Origin: JBJXGV01 sp046160485
GTDB taxonomy: Bacteria > Orphanbacterota > Orphanbacteria > JBJXGV01
Direction of reading: 5' to 3'
DNA: 64,000 nucleotides
Assembly (NCBI GenBank): GCA_046160485.1
Contig: JBJXGV010000028.1
Span: forward strand, 248,001-312,000
Below are positions 28,116 to 37,572 of the stretch, piece after piece; within the stretch, counting starts at the first letter, position 1, and each line of letters opens with the position of its first letter. The notes under the pieces were generated by a model. The model was not told where the DNA came from. It made no database searches and saw only the letters and a program-made list of their open reading frames with translations. Position numbers and translations under genes: made by a program.

Positions 28116-30116
28116 CTAGGGACTCCCCATTTCGCTGTCAAGAAGAGAATGCCGAATCCGAGCCCCTTTCCGGGGTTTTGAGGCCGACTTCGATTTCGAC
28201 GCGGTTGCAAGGAGCGCGGTGCCCGCGATCCCGCACGCAACTCCGATCGCGATCAAGACTCCTTGCGAGACGATGCCCTCGAGTTCGCGGGCCTGCGCAA
28301 GACTCACCGCGTTGTACGCGACATGGAGGATCATCGCGGCGATGAGACTCCCACTCTTCCAAACAATCACCGCGGCGATCACACCAACGACGAGCACGGG
28401 AAGAAGCCGGTAGACGCTCAGATGGAACGCGGCGAAGAGGACGCCCGATGCAACGGCGGCGCGCCCTGCTCCCCACTCGCGCGACAAAACGCCGAACACG
28501 ACGCCGCGAAAGAGAAACTCCTCGCAGACTCCGGGAACCAACGCGAGCACGGTGTAGGTCGCGAGCGCTCCGTGGCTTCCTTCGTCCGCGAGATCCGCGA
28601 ATGCTTTGAGCAATTCCTCCGGCGCGGGAATCACGAGCGACGTGAGGTGAAAGATGAGTTGCGCGATCAGAGAGACAGCCGGCGCCAAGAGAACCGCGCC
28701 GAGCGCTGCACGCCACGAGGGTGCACGCCACCGCACCGTTTCCGCGATCGGCATTCCCGCGACCTTGAGGAAGACGAGCGACGGCGCCAGCACCAGGAAA
28801 ATGAGTCCCGCTGCAAGACCGAGGTAGAGCGCCTCCGACTGCAGCAGAATGCCGATGTGAAAGAAGAGTAGGAAGTCGACGGCCACAAAAAAGAAAACGG
28901 CGCGAACGCGGCTCGACGACTCCGCGGCGGCTGGCGATTCGACGCGCCCTGAAGAGAGTGACGCCTCATCGGAGAGAACGCGCGACGCGCGCGAGAGTCC
29001 GGCAAGCGCGAAGAGGCTCGTCGTCACGAGGGCGGCGATAATTCTCCACGGCGTGAATTCTCCGACCAGCGCGAGCTTCGTCACGACGGCGACATTGGCG
29101 ACCGGCACGAAGTAGATCGGCCACACCTCTTCGATTCCCGGATAGTTCCCCGCCATCGCCGGCACGATCGCCGTGATCAGCACCGGGAACGCAAGGTATT
29201 GCCCTTCGCGAAACGTGCGTGCGGACGCCGCGATCACGATCAACACCGACGTCGCGAGCACCGCCAGAGGAATCGAGAGGAGCATGATGAGCGGCACGGA
29301 CCACGCCGAGAGCGTCGGGCGAAACCCCGGATCGAGCGCGCCGGCGAGCGCCGATGTCGAAAGCGTCGCGATCAAACTTCCGAGGTTGAGAAACGCCGCC
29401 GCGAGGTTCACCGTGAGGATCGCGAGGAATTTTCCGGCGACGATGCTCTCGCGAGCGGCGGAGGTCGCCAGGAGCGGTTCGAGCGTACCGCGCTCGCGCT
29501 CCCCGGCGAACGCGTCGAGCGCGACATACGATCCGCTAGAGAAGAGAAACAGAATCAGGAGAAACGGGACGAGGCTCCCGAGGCGCGCGCCCGTCATTCT
29601 CTCCGCGGTGGCGATGTTCGTTGTCTCGACGTTTCCAAAGGAAATCGCGGCGCGATCGATGCCGTGCGTGCGCAACCGCTCGCCGCGAAGCTGCACGCGC
29701 AACGAATCGAGCGCGACCTCGAGTTTGCCGCGCGCGACGGACGAGCGCTCGTCGGAGCCGTCGTACACGAGCCGCACGGTCAACGATTCTTCGGTGGCGC
29801 CAAGGCCCGGCGGCAGAAACACCCACGCGTCCGCATCACCCGCCTCCACGCACGATTCCGGCAAGCGGGCAAAACGTAGAAGCGTATCGCCCGCGGCGAC
29901 GCCGAGTATCGGCCTGAAATCGCCCTCGACACCCACGACCACCGGCTGCGACTGGAGGCGCTTCTCCTGCGACTTGAAGATATGACTCGAGCCCGAGACG
30001 AAGAGCGGGTAGATGAGCATCGGCAGGAGGACCATCGCGAAGAGCGTGCGGCGATCGCGCACCGCATCGCGGATCTCCTTCGCGTAGACAATCCGGATCT
30101 CAGAGAGCCGCGCCAC
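28116..30116 (-). CDS. ABC-2 permease fused to a CPBP-type CAAX protease
   Basis: A 666-residue membrane protein. Residues about 1-400 form an ABC-2/NatB-like permease (EIRIVYAKEIRDAVRDRRTLFAMVLLPMLIYPLF; GERERGTLEPLLATSAARESIVAGKFLA; six or so transmembrane spans). Residues about 420-640 form a second membrane domain carrying the CPBP motifs: CEEFLFRG, FAAFHLSVY and LHVAYNAVS, with the paired Glu and the His/Asn residues expected for the active site. This two-domain architecture occurs in ABC-2 transporters of other bacteria. The GTG start at 30116 overlaps the ATPase gene by 17 bases. Substrate is unknown; Na+ or peptide export are possibilities. Confidence 0.88.
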   Translation of the reverse strand: MARLSEIRIVYAKEIRDAVRDRRTLFAMVLLPMLIYPLFVSGSSHIFKSQEKRLQSQPVVVGVEGDFRPILGVAAGDTLLRFARLPESCVEAGDADAWVFLPPGLGATEESLTVRLVYDGSDERSSVARGKLEVALDSLRVQLRGERLRTHGIDRAAISFGNVETTNIATAERMTGARLGSLVPFLLILFLFSSGSYVALDAFAGERERGTLEPLLATSAARESIVAGKFLAILTVNLAAAFLNLGSLIATLSTSALAGALDPGFRPTLSAWSVPLIMLLSIPLAVLATSVLIVIAASARTFREGQYLAFPVLITAIVPAMAGNYPGIEEVWPIYFVPVANVAVVTKLALVGEFTPWRIIAALVTTSLFALAGLSRASRVLSDEASLSSGRVESPAAAESSSRVRAVFFFVAVDFLLFFHIGILLQSEALYLGLAAGLIFLVLAPSLVFLKVAGMPIAETVRWRAPSWRAALGAVLLAPAVSLIAQLIFHLTSLVIPAPEELLKAFADLADEGSHGALATYTVLALVPGVCEEFLFRGVVFGVLSREWGAGRAAVASGVLFAAFHLSVYRLLPVLVVGVIAAVIVWKSGSLIAAMILHVAYNAVSLAQARELEGIVSQGVLIAIGVACGIAGTALLATASKSKSASKPRKGARIRHSLLDSEMGSP

Positions 30117-30855
30117 GGCCTCGCTCGACCAGATCGACGAAGATTTCTTCGAGGTACCGCTTCCCGGTTCGCGCTTGCAACTCGCCGAACGTCTCGACGG
30201 CGAGGAGTTCGCCTTCGTGCAGAATCCCGATCCGATCGCAGAGGCGCTCCGCTTCGCGCATGATGTGCGTCGAAAAGATCACGCATTTTCCGGCGTCGCG
30301 AATTTCCTGAATGAATCGAAGAAGCCCTTCGGCCACGATGATGTCGAGCCCCGCGGTCGGCTCATCGAGGATCAAGACGGGCGGGTCGTGAACCACCGCG
30401 CGTGCGATCGAAACCTTTTGCCGCATTCCCGTCGAGAGGCGGTCGCAACGGACGCTTGCGAAGCTCTCCATCGAGAAACGCTCGACGAGTTCATCGACAC
30501 GCGTGTTCAGCTCGCGATCGGGGTAGGCGTTGAGCCTGCCGAAATAGCGAAGCACCTCGCGTGGCGTGAGGCGGCCGTAGAGGCCCGTGTCTCCCGAGAG
30601 ATATCCGATCGACGCGCGCACCGCGGCCGGCGAGGCGGCGATGTCGTGTCCGGCGACGCTCGCGCGGCCCGACGTCGGCGCGAGGATCGTCGAGAGCATG
30701 CGAAGCGTCGTTGTCTTCCCCGCGCCGTTCGGCCCGAGAAGACCGAACACCTCGCCCGCGCGCGCCTCGAACGAAACGCCGCGGACGGCGTGCACCGGCC
30801 CGCGGCTCCGATCGTGAAAGACCTTCCCGAGATTCTGGGCGACGACGACGCTCAA
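30100..30855 (-). CDS. ABC transporter ATPase, NatA type
   Basis: Cytoplasmic ATPase energising the two flanking permeases. Motifs: Walker A GPNGAGKTT, signature LSTGMRQKVSIARA, Walker B VLILDEPTAGLD, H-loop STHIM. 251 residues. The TTG start at 30855 has AGGAG seven bases upstream and overlaps the permease stop (TTGA). Upstream in-frame sequence is not ATPase-like. The sequence VHAVRGVSFEARAGEVFGLLG is typical of ABC-2 partners such as NatA. Confidence 0.93.
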   Translation of the reverse strand: MSVVVAQNLGKVFHDRSRGPVHAVRGVSFEARAGEVFGLLGPNGAGKTTTLRMLSTILAPTSGRASVAGHDIAASPAAVRASIGYLSGDTGLYGRLTPREVLRYFGRLNAYPDRELNTRVDELVERFSMESFASVRCDRLSTGMRQKVSIARAVVHDPPVLILDEPTAGLDIIVAEGLLRFIQEIRDAGKCVIFSTHIMREAERLCDRIGILHEGELLAVETFGELQARTGKRYLEEIFVDLVERGRGAAL

Positions 30856-32150
30856 TGCGAAGCTCCTGTTGTTGGCGCCAAGCGCGCGCGTGAGAACCGC
30901 GCGCGAAGATAACGCGTGAGCGACCCGCCGCCTTCCGCCACGAGCACATCCTCCTGACGGAAGAGCCACGCCGCGAACGCGAGCAAGCCCGCCGTCAGCA
31001 GCAAATTCCAAGCGATCGAGATCGCCACGGGTCCGAGAGGGAGATTGCCGTGAAGTCCGCCGCGCATCATGAGCGCGATGTTCATCACGGGGACGAAGGC
31101 GGTTTGCCAGTCGAGACGAAATCCAGGAAACGCGGTCAGCATCGCGGGAAGAATCGCGATCGTATAGAACGGCGTCACGAGGCTCTGCCCTTCCTTGAAC
31201 GATCGCGCGAGCGAAGCAAGCAGGATCATCGCCGCGCCGAGAAACGCACCGAGGAGTAGCGAACCGAGGAGCATCACGGGGATTGCCACGAAGGGAACGC
31301 TCATCCCGCCCTCGGGAAGATTGCTCACCGACCGCAAGAACTGAAGAGCCGTAAGGAGCATGCTGCCGAGGTTGAGACTGCCGGCCGCGAATGCCGCCGT
31401 CACGACTGTGAGGTACTTCCCCGCGATGATCGCCATGCGGTCCGCACCGGACGACAGGAGGCTCTCGAAGGTTTTTCGCTCGCGCTCGCCGACGAGAACA
31501 TCGATCGCTGGATAGAAAGCGCCCATGCTCGTCATCGCGACGACGGTGATCGGAAGAAGAAGCCCGAGGAGGAACCCGCCCATCTGCTTCGGCGTTGCAA
31601 CGTTCTTGTAGTCGACCGCGAAGAGGATCGCTGCTTCGCGAGCGACTCCGCGCTCCGCGAGTGCGCCCTCGAGCACGCGCGTCTCCGCGTTCGCGATCCA
31701 ACCGGCGAGATTCTCCTGCACGCGGCGCGAACGCGACCGCGAAGCATCGTAGAGAAGCGTCGCGCGCCGCCCGAGCCCGGCCTCCGCGTCCCCCTCCGCG
31801 CGCGTTTCGAATTCGAGAAACGCGTCGATCTCGCCGCTTTCGATCGCGAGCGCGCCCTCCGCGACAGGACAGACGAGCGCGTCCTCCTCGCCCGCGATGT
31901 GTCGGATGAGCGGCTCGCGCGAAGCCGACGGCGCGACGCCGACGCGCGAAGGCGAGTGCGCGAGCCGTCCGCGCCCGACGGTAATGAACTCGCCCATCGC
32001 CCAGAAGATCAGCGGATACAAAAGGAGCGGAAGCAGGAGCGTCGAGATGAGAACGTGGCCGTCGCGGAACTGCACGCGCATCTCGTTGACGTAGACCGCG
32101 AACGCCTGGCGAAGAAAGCGCGCGCTCACTCTCGGCCTCGTCTTTCGCAT
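30852..32150 (-). CDS. ABC-2 permease, NatB type
   Basis: A 432-residue permease homologous to the N-terminal half of the CPBP fusion protein. It starts RFLRQAFAVYVNEMRVQFRDGHVLISTLLLPLLLYPLIFW, has a large extracytoplasmic loop (residues 60-180), then GERERKTFESLLSSGADRMAIIAGKYLTVVTA and four or five more spans. With the ATPase and second permease it forms a complete three-gene exporter. A sigma-70-like promoter lies directly upstream. The transported substrate is not evident. Confidence 0.9.
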   Translation of the reverse strand: MRKTRPRVSARFLRQAFAVYVNEMRVQFRDGHVLISTLLLPLLLYPLIFWAMGEFITVGRGRLAHSPSRVGVAPSASREPLIRHIAGEEDALVCPVAEGALAIESGEIDAFLEFETRAEGDAEAGLGRRATLLYDASRSRSRRVQENLAGWIANAETRVLEGALAERGVAREAAILFAVDYKNVATPKQMGGFLLGLLLPITVVAMTSMGAFYPAIDVLVGERERKTFESLLSSGADRMAIIAGKYLTVVTAAFAAGSLNLGSMLLTALQFLRSVSNLPEGGMSVPFVAIPVMLLGSLLLGAFLGAAMILLASLARSFKEGQSLVTPFYTIAILPAMLTAFPGFRLDWQTAFVPVMNIALMMRGGLHGNLPLGPVAISIAWNLLLTAGLLAFAAWLFRQEDVLVAEGGGSLTRYLRARFSRARLAPTTGASH

Positions 32151-32161
32151 GTTAGTTTGGC

Positions 32162-32191
32162 ACCTTATTCCCGTTGTCGAACGTGTGTCAA
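32162..32191 (-). promoter_or_regulatory. Possible promoter for the ABC exporter operon
   Basis: TTGACA and TAAGGT with an 18-base spacer on the minus strand. The predicted start of transcription is about five bases before the ATG at 32150, so the transcript would be nearly leaderless, or translation starts further inside. The 185-base gap 32151-32335 also contains the ABC-F promoter region. Confidence 0.4.
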
Positions 32192-32335
32192 TCGGAGGCG
32201 TCGAGCGTCTCTACGCTATTGTTATCGTCTGCGCATGGCCATCGCTCAAGATCGTTGTCGAGCATTACGCCCCTGCAACGCCCTCCGCACCGCTCGCGAT
32301 AACGCGCGCGCTCTGATAAAGTCGCTCGCCTCATC

Positions 32336-34354
32336 ATGATCTCATTCACTTCCGTCGCAAAACACTACGGCCAGCGAACGCTCTTCTCCGGCGTCAACTT
32401 CACGATCGGGGTGTCGGAGCGAATCGGATTGGTCGGCGCGAACGGTTCCGGCAAATCGACGCTCCTCGAGATCCTCGCGGGCGATATGGAGCCGGACGAG
32501 GGCGTCGTCACGCGCAACAAGCGCGCCGAGACCGGCTACCTGCGGCAAGAGGTCCCGAAACACACCGGACGCACCTTGATGGAAGAGATGCTCGCGGGGC
32601 ACGAACATCTCGATCACCTCAAGAATCGTCTCGCCGTGATCGAGGAAGAGATGCGCGCGGCCACGGATCCCGCCGTGCTCGAGACGCTGGTCGCGGAGCA
32701 CGGCGAACACGAACGCAAGTTCGATGTCGGCGGCGGCTACGATCTCCCGGCGCTCGCGAAGAAAATTCTCGGCGGCCTCGCGTTTCGCGATAGCGATTTT
32801 TCCCGAGGCACGGCCGAGTTTTCCGGCGGATGGCTGATGCGGCTGGCGCTCGCTCGACTGCTCCTTGTCGAGCCCGATTTACTCCTTCTCGATGAGCCGA
32901 CGAACTACCTCGACCTCGAATCCGTCATCTGGCTCGAGAGCTACCTCCGCGAGTACGACGGATCGATCATCGTCGTCTCGCACGATCGCGCGCTCCTCAA
33001 CACGCTCGCGGGTCGCATTCTCGAAATCGACGCGGGACGGGTCATCTCATACACAGGCAACTACGACGCGTATCAGAAGGCGCGCGCGCTGCGCGAGGAA
33101 GGGCTCGAAGCCGCGCGCAAATCGCAGGAGCGCGAGATCGCGCATACCGAGAAGTTCATCGAGCGCTTTCGCTACAAAGCGTCGAAAGCCAGACAGGTGC
33201 AGAGCCGGATCAAGGCGCTCGAGAAGGTCGAGCGCATCGACGCGCCATCGCGGCGAAAGACGATGCGCCTCGCGTTTCCCGAGCCGCCGCCATCCTCGCG
33301 TCATCAAATCGAGTTGCGCGGCGTATGGAAAGGTTACGGCGGCGTTCCCGTCTACTCGGGAATCGACCTGACGGTGGAGCGGGGCGAACGCATCGCACTC
33401 GTCGGGCCGAACGGCGCTGGAAAGTCGACGCTGCTCAAGATCCTCGCGGGCGTGCTCGCGCCGGACGCCGGTGAACGCGTACTCGGACGCGGCGCCACGC
33501 TCGCGTACTACGCGCAGCACCAGGTCGACGCGCTCGACTTTCGGCGCACGATCGTCGAGGAGGTTTGTGCCGCCGCGCCGCACCTGACGCAGGAACGCGT
33601 GCGCGGGCTGCTCGGTCGGTTCCTCTTTTCCGGCGACGACGTGATGAAGGCGATCGGGATTCTCTCGGGCGGCGAGAAAGCGCGTGTTGCCCTCTCGAAG
33701 TTGCTCGTCAATCCGCCGAACGTGATTCTGCTCGACGAGCCGACGAGCCATCTCGACATCCCCTCGCGCGACGTTCTCGAGGACGCGCTCGCCGAGTACG
33801 ACGGCTCTATCGTGATGATCTCGCACGATCGCCACTTTCTGGCGTCACTCGCGAATCGTGTCATCGACGTCCGCGGCGGCGCTGTGCGTTCCTATCTCGG
33901 CGACTACAACGACTACCTCACGAAGAAAGAGATTCAGGCGCGGGAAGCCGCGATCGCCGCGGGCGCGGAGGCGCGCGGAGCCTCGACCGCCAGCGCCGCC
34001 GCGGGCGCGCGCGCGCGCTCGACACCAGCATCCGTCGACGAGCCGCGCGCGAAGCGCACGAAGGAGGAAAAGCGGCGCGAGGCCGAACAGCGCAACGAGC
34101 GCTATCGGAAGATCGCGCCCGTGAAGCGCGAAATCGAGCAGATCGAAACAGAACTCGAGCGGCTCGCGAAGCAGATCAGCGGCTTCGAGGCCGAGATGGC
34201 GAATCCCGATCTCTACCAGGACTCCACGCGATTCGCCGCGACCCTCAAGACGTACAACGCCGTCAAGGCGGTCGTCGCCACGAAGACACAGCGGTGGGAA
34301 AAACTCTCGCTCGAATTGGATGAGTTGGAGCGACGGTTCGCGGCGGAGTCGTGA
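32336..34354 (+). CDS. ABC-F family ATPase
   Basis: A soluble protein of 672 residues with two ABC domains and no membrane spans: Walker A GANGSGKST and GPNGAGKST, signatures FSGGWLMRLALARLLL and LSGGEKARVALSKLLV, Walker B LLLLDEPTNYLD and VILLDEPTSHLD. Between the domains is the linker (SQEREIAHTEKFIERFRYKASKARQVQSRIKALEK) that reaches toward the ribosomal peptidyl-transfer centre in ABC-F proteins, and the end is a basic coiled-coil tail. These act on stalled ribosomes or confer antibiotic protection; the Uup/YdiF-type arrangement fits best. No ribosome site is evident; TAAAGT lies about 14 bases before the ATG. The stop overlaps the next gene (GTGA). Confidence 0.93.
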   Translation: MISFTSVAKHYGQRTLFSGVNFTIGVSERIGLVGANGSGKSTLLEILAGDMEPDEGVVTRNKRAETGYLRQEVPKHTGRTLMEEMLAGHEHLDHLKNRLAVIEEEMRAATDPAVLETLVAEHGEHERKFDVGGGYDLPALAKKILGGLAFRDSDFSRGTAEFSGGWLMRLALARLLLVEPDLLLLDEPTNYLDLESVIWLESYLREYDGSIIVVSHDRALLNTLAGRILEIDAGRVISYTGNYDAYQKARALREEGLEAARKSQEREIAHTEKFIERFRYKASKARQVQSRIKALEKVERIDAPSRRKTMRLAFPEPPPSSRHQIELRGVWKGYGGVPVYSGIDLTVERGERIALVGPNGAGKSTLLKILAGVLAPDAGERVLGRGATLAYYAQHQVDALDFRRTIVEEVCAAAPHLTQERVRGLLGRFLFSGDDVMKAIGILSGGEKARVALSKLLVNPPNVILLDEPTSHLDIPSRDVLEDALAEYDGSIVMISHDRHFLASLANRVIDVRGGAVRSYLGDYNDYLTKKEIQAREAAIAAGAEARGASTASAAAGARARSTPASVDEPRAKRTKEEKRREAEQRNERYRKIAPVKREIEQIETELERLAKQISGFEAEMANPDLYQDSTRFAATLKTYNAVKAVVATKTQRWEKLSLELDELERRFAAES

Positions 34355-35679
34355 CGATCCGCCAGGCGCGCGTCGAAAAGATCGTCGAGGGGGGCCTGGG
34401 GCTCGCGCGCGACGGCCATGCGACGATACTGCTTCCGCTCGCCGCGCCCGGCGATCACGTCGAGTACTCGCAGGCCGGCACGAGCGGAAAGAATCACGCG
34501 GAGGGCCAGATCGAGCGCGTGCTCGAAGCGTCGCCCGACCGCGTCGAACCTTCGTGCGACGTCTACGGAATCTGCGGCGGTTGTCAGCTTCAGCATCTTT
34601 CCGCACCGGCGCAGATCGCGGTGAAGCAGAGCGTCGCCGCGGAGACGCTTCGACGGCTCGGAGGAATCGAGACGCCCGGCGCGATCCCGATCGAGCCCGC
34701 GCCCGCACAATTCGGCTACCGGCATCGCGCCACGTTTCATATTCAGTGGAAAGCTCGCGAACCGGTCGTCGGGTTCTTTCGCCGCCGAAGCCATGACGTC
34801 GTCGAGATCGCGCGATGCCCACTGCTCTCGCCCGCCGCCAACGAGGCGCTGACGCTTCTTCGCGAGAAGATCCTCCCCGCGGCCGCGCCGCTTGCCCCAT
34901 CGCGTGCCGAGGTCGTCGCAACGGACGACGGGCGTGCCGAGATCGCGCTTCACGTCGCCGCCCCGCCGGCGCAGCGCGGTGTCGCGGAACTCGCGGCAGC
35001 GGCGAACTCCGCGGGGCTTCGCGCGCTCCACTGGGAAGCGTCGCCGGCGAACGCGGCCACGCTCCACGAGCGCGGCGCGCCGCTTGCGTACGAGGTGCCG
35101 TCGATCGACGGCGCCGCGACGGAGATGACGTTCGATGCGCGCGTCTTTACGCAGGCGAACTTCGCCGGAAACGCCAAGCTCGTGAGTGCGGTCGCGGGCA
35201 TCGCGGTTGGCGGGGCGATGGCTCGCCTCGCCGATCTTCACGCCGGCTGCGGCAACTTCTCGGTGCCGCTACTTTGGCGAACCGAATACGCGCATCTGGT
35301 CGACGTGAACGCTCGAGCGCTTGCTCACGCGGAGCGAGCGGCGGCGCGCGATCGCACCCGCCGCCCCGGCAGCGGCCCGAAACGGATCGACGTGTCGGCG
35401 TCGCCCGCTGCCGACGCCCTGGCGCGTCTGGCGGCGACACGCGCACCGCGGCCCGACCTTGTGATTCTCGACCCGCCGCGCCAGGGGGCCCCCGAGATCA
35501 TCCGCCCCCTGCTCGCGATGGAGCCGCCGCGTATCCTCTACGTCTCCTGCAACGTCCCGACGCTGGCCCGGGATCTCGCCGCGCTCGTCCGCGGCGGCTA
35601 CGCGATCGACTCGCTTCGCCTCTTCGATCTCTATCCGCAAACTGCCCATGTGGAGGCGCTCGCAGCGCTCTCTCGCTAG
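34351..35679 (+). CDS. 23S rRNA (uracil-5)-methyltransferase, RlmD/TrmA family
   Basis: S-adenosylmethionine-dependent methylation of a uridine C5 in 23S rRNA or tRNA. The 442-residue protein has a TRAM-like start (RQARVEKIVEGGLGLARDGHATILL), a [4Fe-4S] motif CDVYGICGGC (C-x5-C-x2-C) with the fourth Cys in ARCPLLSP, the SAM loop LADLHAGCGNFSVPLL, DLVILDPPRQGAPEII and the catalytic VSCNVPTLARDLAAL. GTG 34351 overlaps the ABC-F stop (GTGA), so both ribosome-related proteins are probably made together. Its last four bases overlap the MATE gene, which converges. Confidence 0.9.
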   Translation: MTIRQARVEKIVEGGLGLARDGHATILLPLAAPGDHVEYSQAGTSGKNHAEGQIERVLEASPDRVEPSCDVYGICGGCQLQHLSAPAQIAVKQSVAAETLRRLGGIETPGAIPIEPAPAQFGYRHRATFHIQWKAREPVVGFFRRRSHDVVEIARCPLLSPAANEALTLLREKILPAAAPLAPSRAEVVATDDGRAEIALHVAAPPAQRGVAELAAAANSAGLRALHWEASPANAATLHERGAPLAYEVPSIDGAATEMTFDARVFTQANFAGNAKLVSAVAGIAVGGAMARLADLHAGCGNFSVPLLWRTEYAHLVDVNARALAHAERAAARDRTRRPGSGPKRIDVSASPAADALARLAATRAPRPDLVILDPPRQGAPEIIRPLLAMEPPRILYVSCNVPTLARDLAALVRGGYAIDSLRLFDLYPQTAHVEALAALSR

Positions 35680-37145
35680 GGCGCCCCGGCGACGATCTCA
35701 GGCGCGGCCGACACGCCCCGCCTCGTTAAGCCGCGCTTTTTCCAGCGCCCCGTACGAAACCACGCGGCCATAAGCACGCCGCGAATCACGACGCTTCCGC
35801 AGATCGCCATCCAGATCCCGTCGACGCCGAACCCGAGCGGCCCGGCGAGGATGGCGCCGGCGGGAACGCGCGCGGCCGCGAAGAGCGACGTGATGAGCAT
35901 CGGCATCGCCGTGTCCCCAGCCCCCGATAACGCGCCGATCAGCACGATCTCGATTCCCATGAAGACCTCGACCAGCGCGACGATGCGAAGGTAGCGCGCG
36001 CCGGCGTCGATCACTCCCGGATCGGTCGTGAAGAGCCCGACGAGCTGCGTGGCGAAGAAGAAGTAGACGAAACAGACGGACAGGATGAGCGCCGCGCAGT
36101 ACGCGACCGTGCCCCATGCCGCGCGCGAGGCGCGATCCGGCTGCCCGGCGCCGAGGTTTTGCCCGACGAGTGCCGCCGCCGCGCCCGAGAACCCGACGCA
36201 CGCGAAGTAGGGCACGGACTCCAATCGATGGCCAATGCTGAGCGCCGCCAGCGGAGCGGTGCCGTAGTTCGTGAGCAGTCGCGTCAGCATGACGAAGACG
36301 CCGCAGATCCAAAGTCCGGTGAACGCAACGGGCAACCCGACGCGTCCGATGCGCCAAGGCGATGGCGTGTCGTGACTCGCCGGCGCATCCGCGCTTCGAC
36401 GCGCGCCTGGCGGGCCCCACGGAAACGCGAGGTCGATCCCGTTCGCGCGTGCGCGCGCCAGTTTCACCGCCAGACCGAGAGCGTGCGCGAGCACCGTCGC
36501 GTAGCCCGCGCCCCCTATGCCGAGTGCGGGACACGGCCCCCACCCGTAAATGAGCGCCGGCGTCAGAATCGCGTTGAGAAGGACGGCCCCGAAATCGACG
36601 AACATCGGCGTGCGCGTGTTGCCGAAGCCGCGATAAACCGCGTCCGCGGTGTAGAACGCGTAGATGAACGGCAGCCCGACGATGATCGCGCGCGCGAACT
36701 CGAGCGCCTGCGCCGCGACAAGCGGCGGGAGCCGCATGAGCCCGACGACCGGCGCCACTGCCGCCAGGCCGATCGGAACCACGGCGCACCCGAGAAGAAA
36801 CGCGCTCGCAAGGCCCATCGAACCCGCGGCCGCGGCGCCACGGCGGTCTCCGGCGCCGGCAAGCTGCGACACGTACGCCGCGGTACCGACCGAGGCCGTC
36901 TCCGAGATCGCAAGCAGCGCCCAGTAGAAGAAACTCGCGCCCCCGAAGGCCGCGAGCGAGTCGGGTCCGAGCCGCCCCACCCAGAACCCGTCGACGAGCC
37001 CGAAGAGCGTCTGCGCGATCATCGAGCCCATCGCGGGGAGCGCCAAAACGAGTATCGAACGCCGGATGCTCCCCTGCGTCAGGAGGTTAACGCCCGCGCC
37101 GCCGGCGGAAACCCCGCCACGCCTGCTGCCGCTCGTCGCGCTCAA
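35676..37145 (-). CDS. MATE family efflux transporter
   Basis: A 489-residue inner-membrane antiporter of the multidrug and toxic compound extrusion family: about 12 transmembrane spans in two related halves. N-terminal signature: IRRSILVLALPAMGSMIAQTLFGLVDGFWVGRLGPDSLAAFG; the second half begins with GRVGLPVAFTGLWICGVFVMLTRLLTNYG and AALVGQNLGAGQPDRA. It exports cationic drugs or metabolites using Na+ or H+. The TTG start at 37145 has only a weak ribosome site (AGGGGCC). The 3' end overlaps the methyltransferase gene by four bases. Confidence 0.88.
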   Translation of the reverse strand: MSATSGSRRGGVSAGGAGVNLLTQGSIRRSILVLALPAMGSMIAQTLFGLVDGFWVGRLGPDSLAAFGGASFFYWALLAISETASVGTAAYVSQLAGAGDRRGAAAAGSMGLASAFLLGCAVVPIGLAAVAPVVGLMRLPPLVAAQALEFARAIIVGLPFIYAFYTADAVYRGFGNTRTPMFVDFGAVLLNAILTPALIYGWGPCPALGIGGAGYATVLAHALGLAVKLARARANGIDLAFPWGPPGARRSADAPASHDTPSPWRIGRVGLPVAFTGLWICGVFVMLTRLLTNYGTAPLAALSIGHRLESVPYFACVGFSGAAAALVGQNLGAGQPDRASRAAWGTVAYCAALILSVCFVYFFFATQLVGLFTTDPGVIDAGARYLRIVALVEVFMGIEIVLIGALSGAGDTAMPMLITSLFAAARVPAGAILAGPLGFGVDGIWMAICGSVVIRGVLMAAWFRTGRWKKRGLTRRGVSAAPEIVAGAP

Positions 37146-37220
37146 CTGCGGCCCCTGGCGTGCCGATAAGTAACGAACGGAAAGATCACGCTAGGAACGC
37201 TCATCTGGGAGGCCGCTCTC

Positions 37221-37562
37221 ATGAAGACGATTCTTACTCTGGCGATCATCATCGCCATCGCGCATTGCGCATGGACAGTGACCACGCCGCGCGTCAATCA
37301 CTACTTCCTCGACGCGAAGATTCGCGACATGGCCGGCCAAGGGCGGCTCTACAACCAGCACGAAATGATGAACGAGATCATGCGGATCGTGGAGGAAAAG
37401 AACATTCCGATCGAAGCGAGCCAGATCAAATTCAAGAGGGAGAAAGACGGGAAGCGGATGAAGATCTCCGTGGCGTATTCGCAAACGGTCGCCGTCCCGT
37501 TCTACACGAAAACCTACACGTTCGCGTCCGCGCACAGCGGTGTCTACGATCCGAAACGGTAG
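37221..37562 (+). CDS. Small membrane-anchored protein of unknown function
   Basis: 113 residues. One N-terminal transmembrane or uncleaved signal segment (MKTILTLAIIIAIAHCAWTV), then a soluble alpha/beta domain (HEMMNEIMRIVEEKNIPIEASQIKFKREKDGKRMKISVAY). The arrangement recalls the DUF4845-type minor pilin-like proteins, but the match is not certain. GGGAGG precedes the ATG by eight bases. It is the only plus-strand gene between MATE and the lipoprotein and stands apart from the carbamoyltransferase module, convergent to it. Confidence 0.7.
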   Translation: MKTILTLAIIIAIAHCAWTVTTPRVNHYFLDAKIRDMAGQGRLYNQHEMMNEIMRIVEEKNIPIEASQIKFKREKDGKRMKISVAYSQTVAVPFYTKTYTFASAHSGVYDPKR

Positions 37563-37572
37563 GGCCGGAGCG

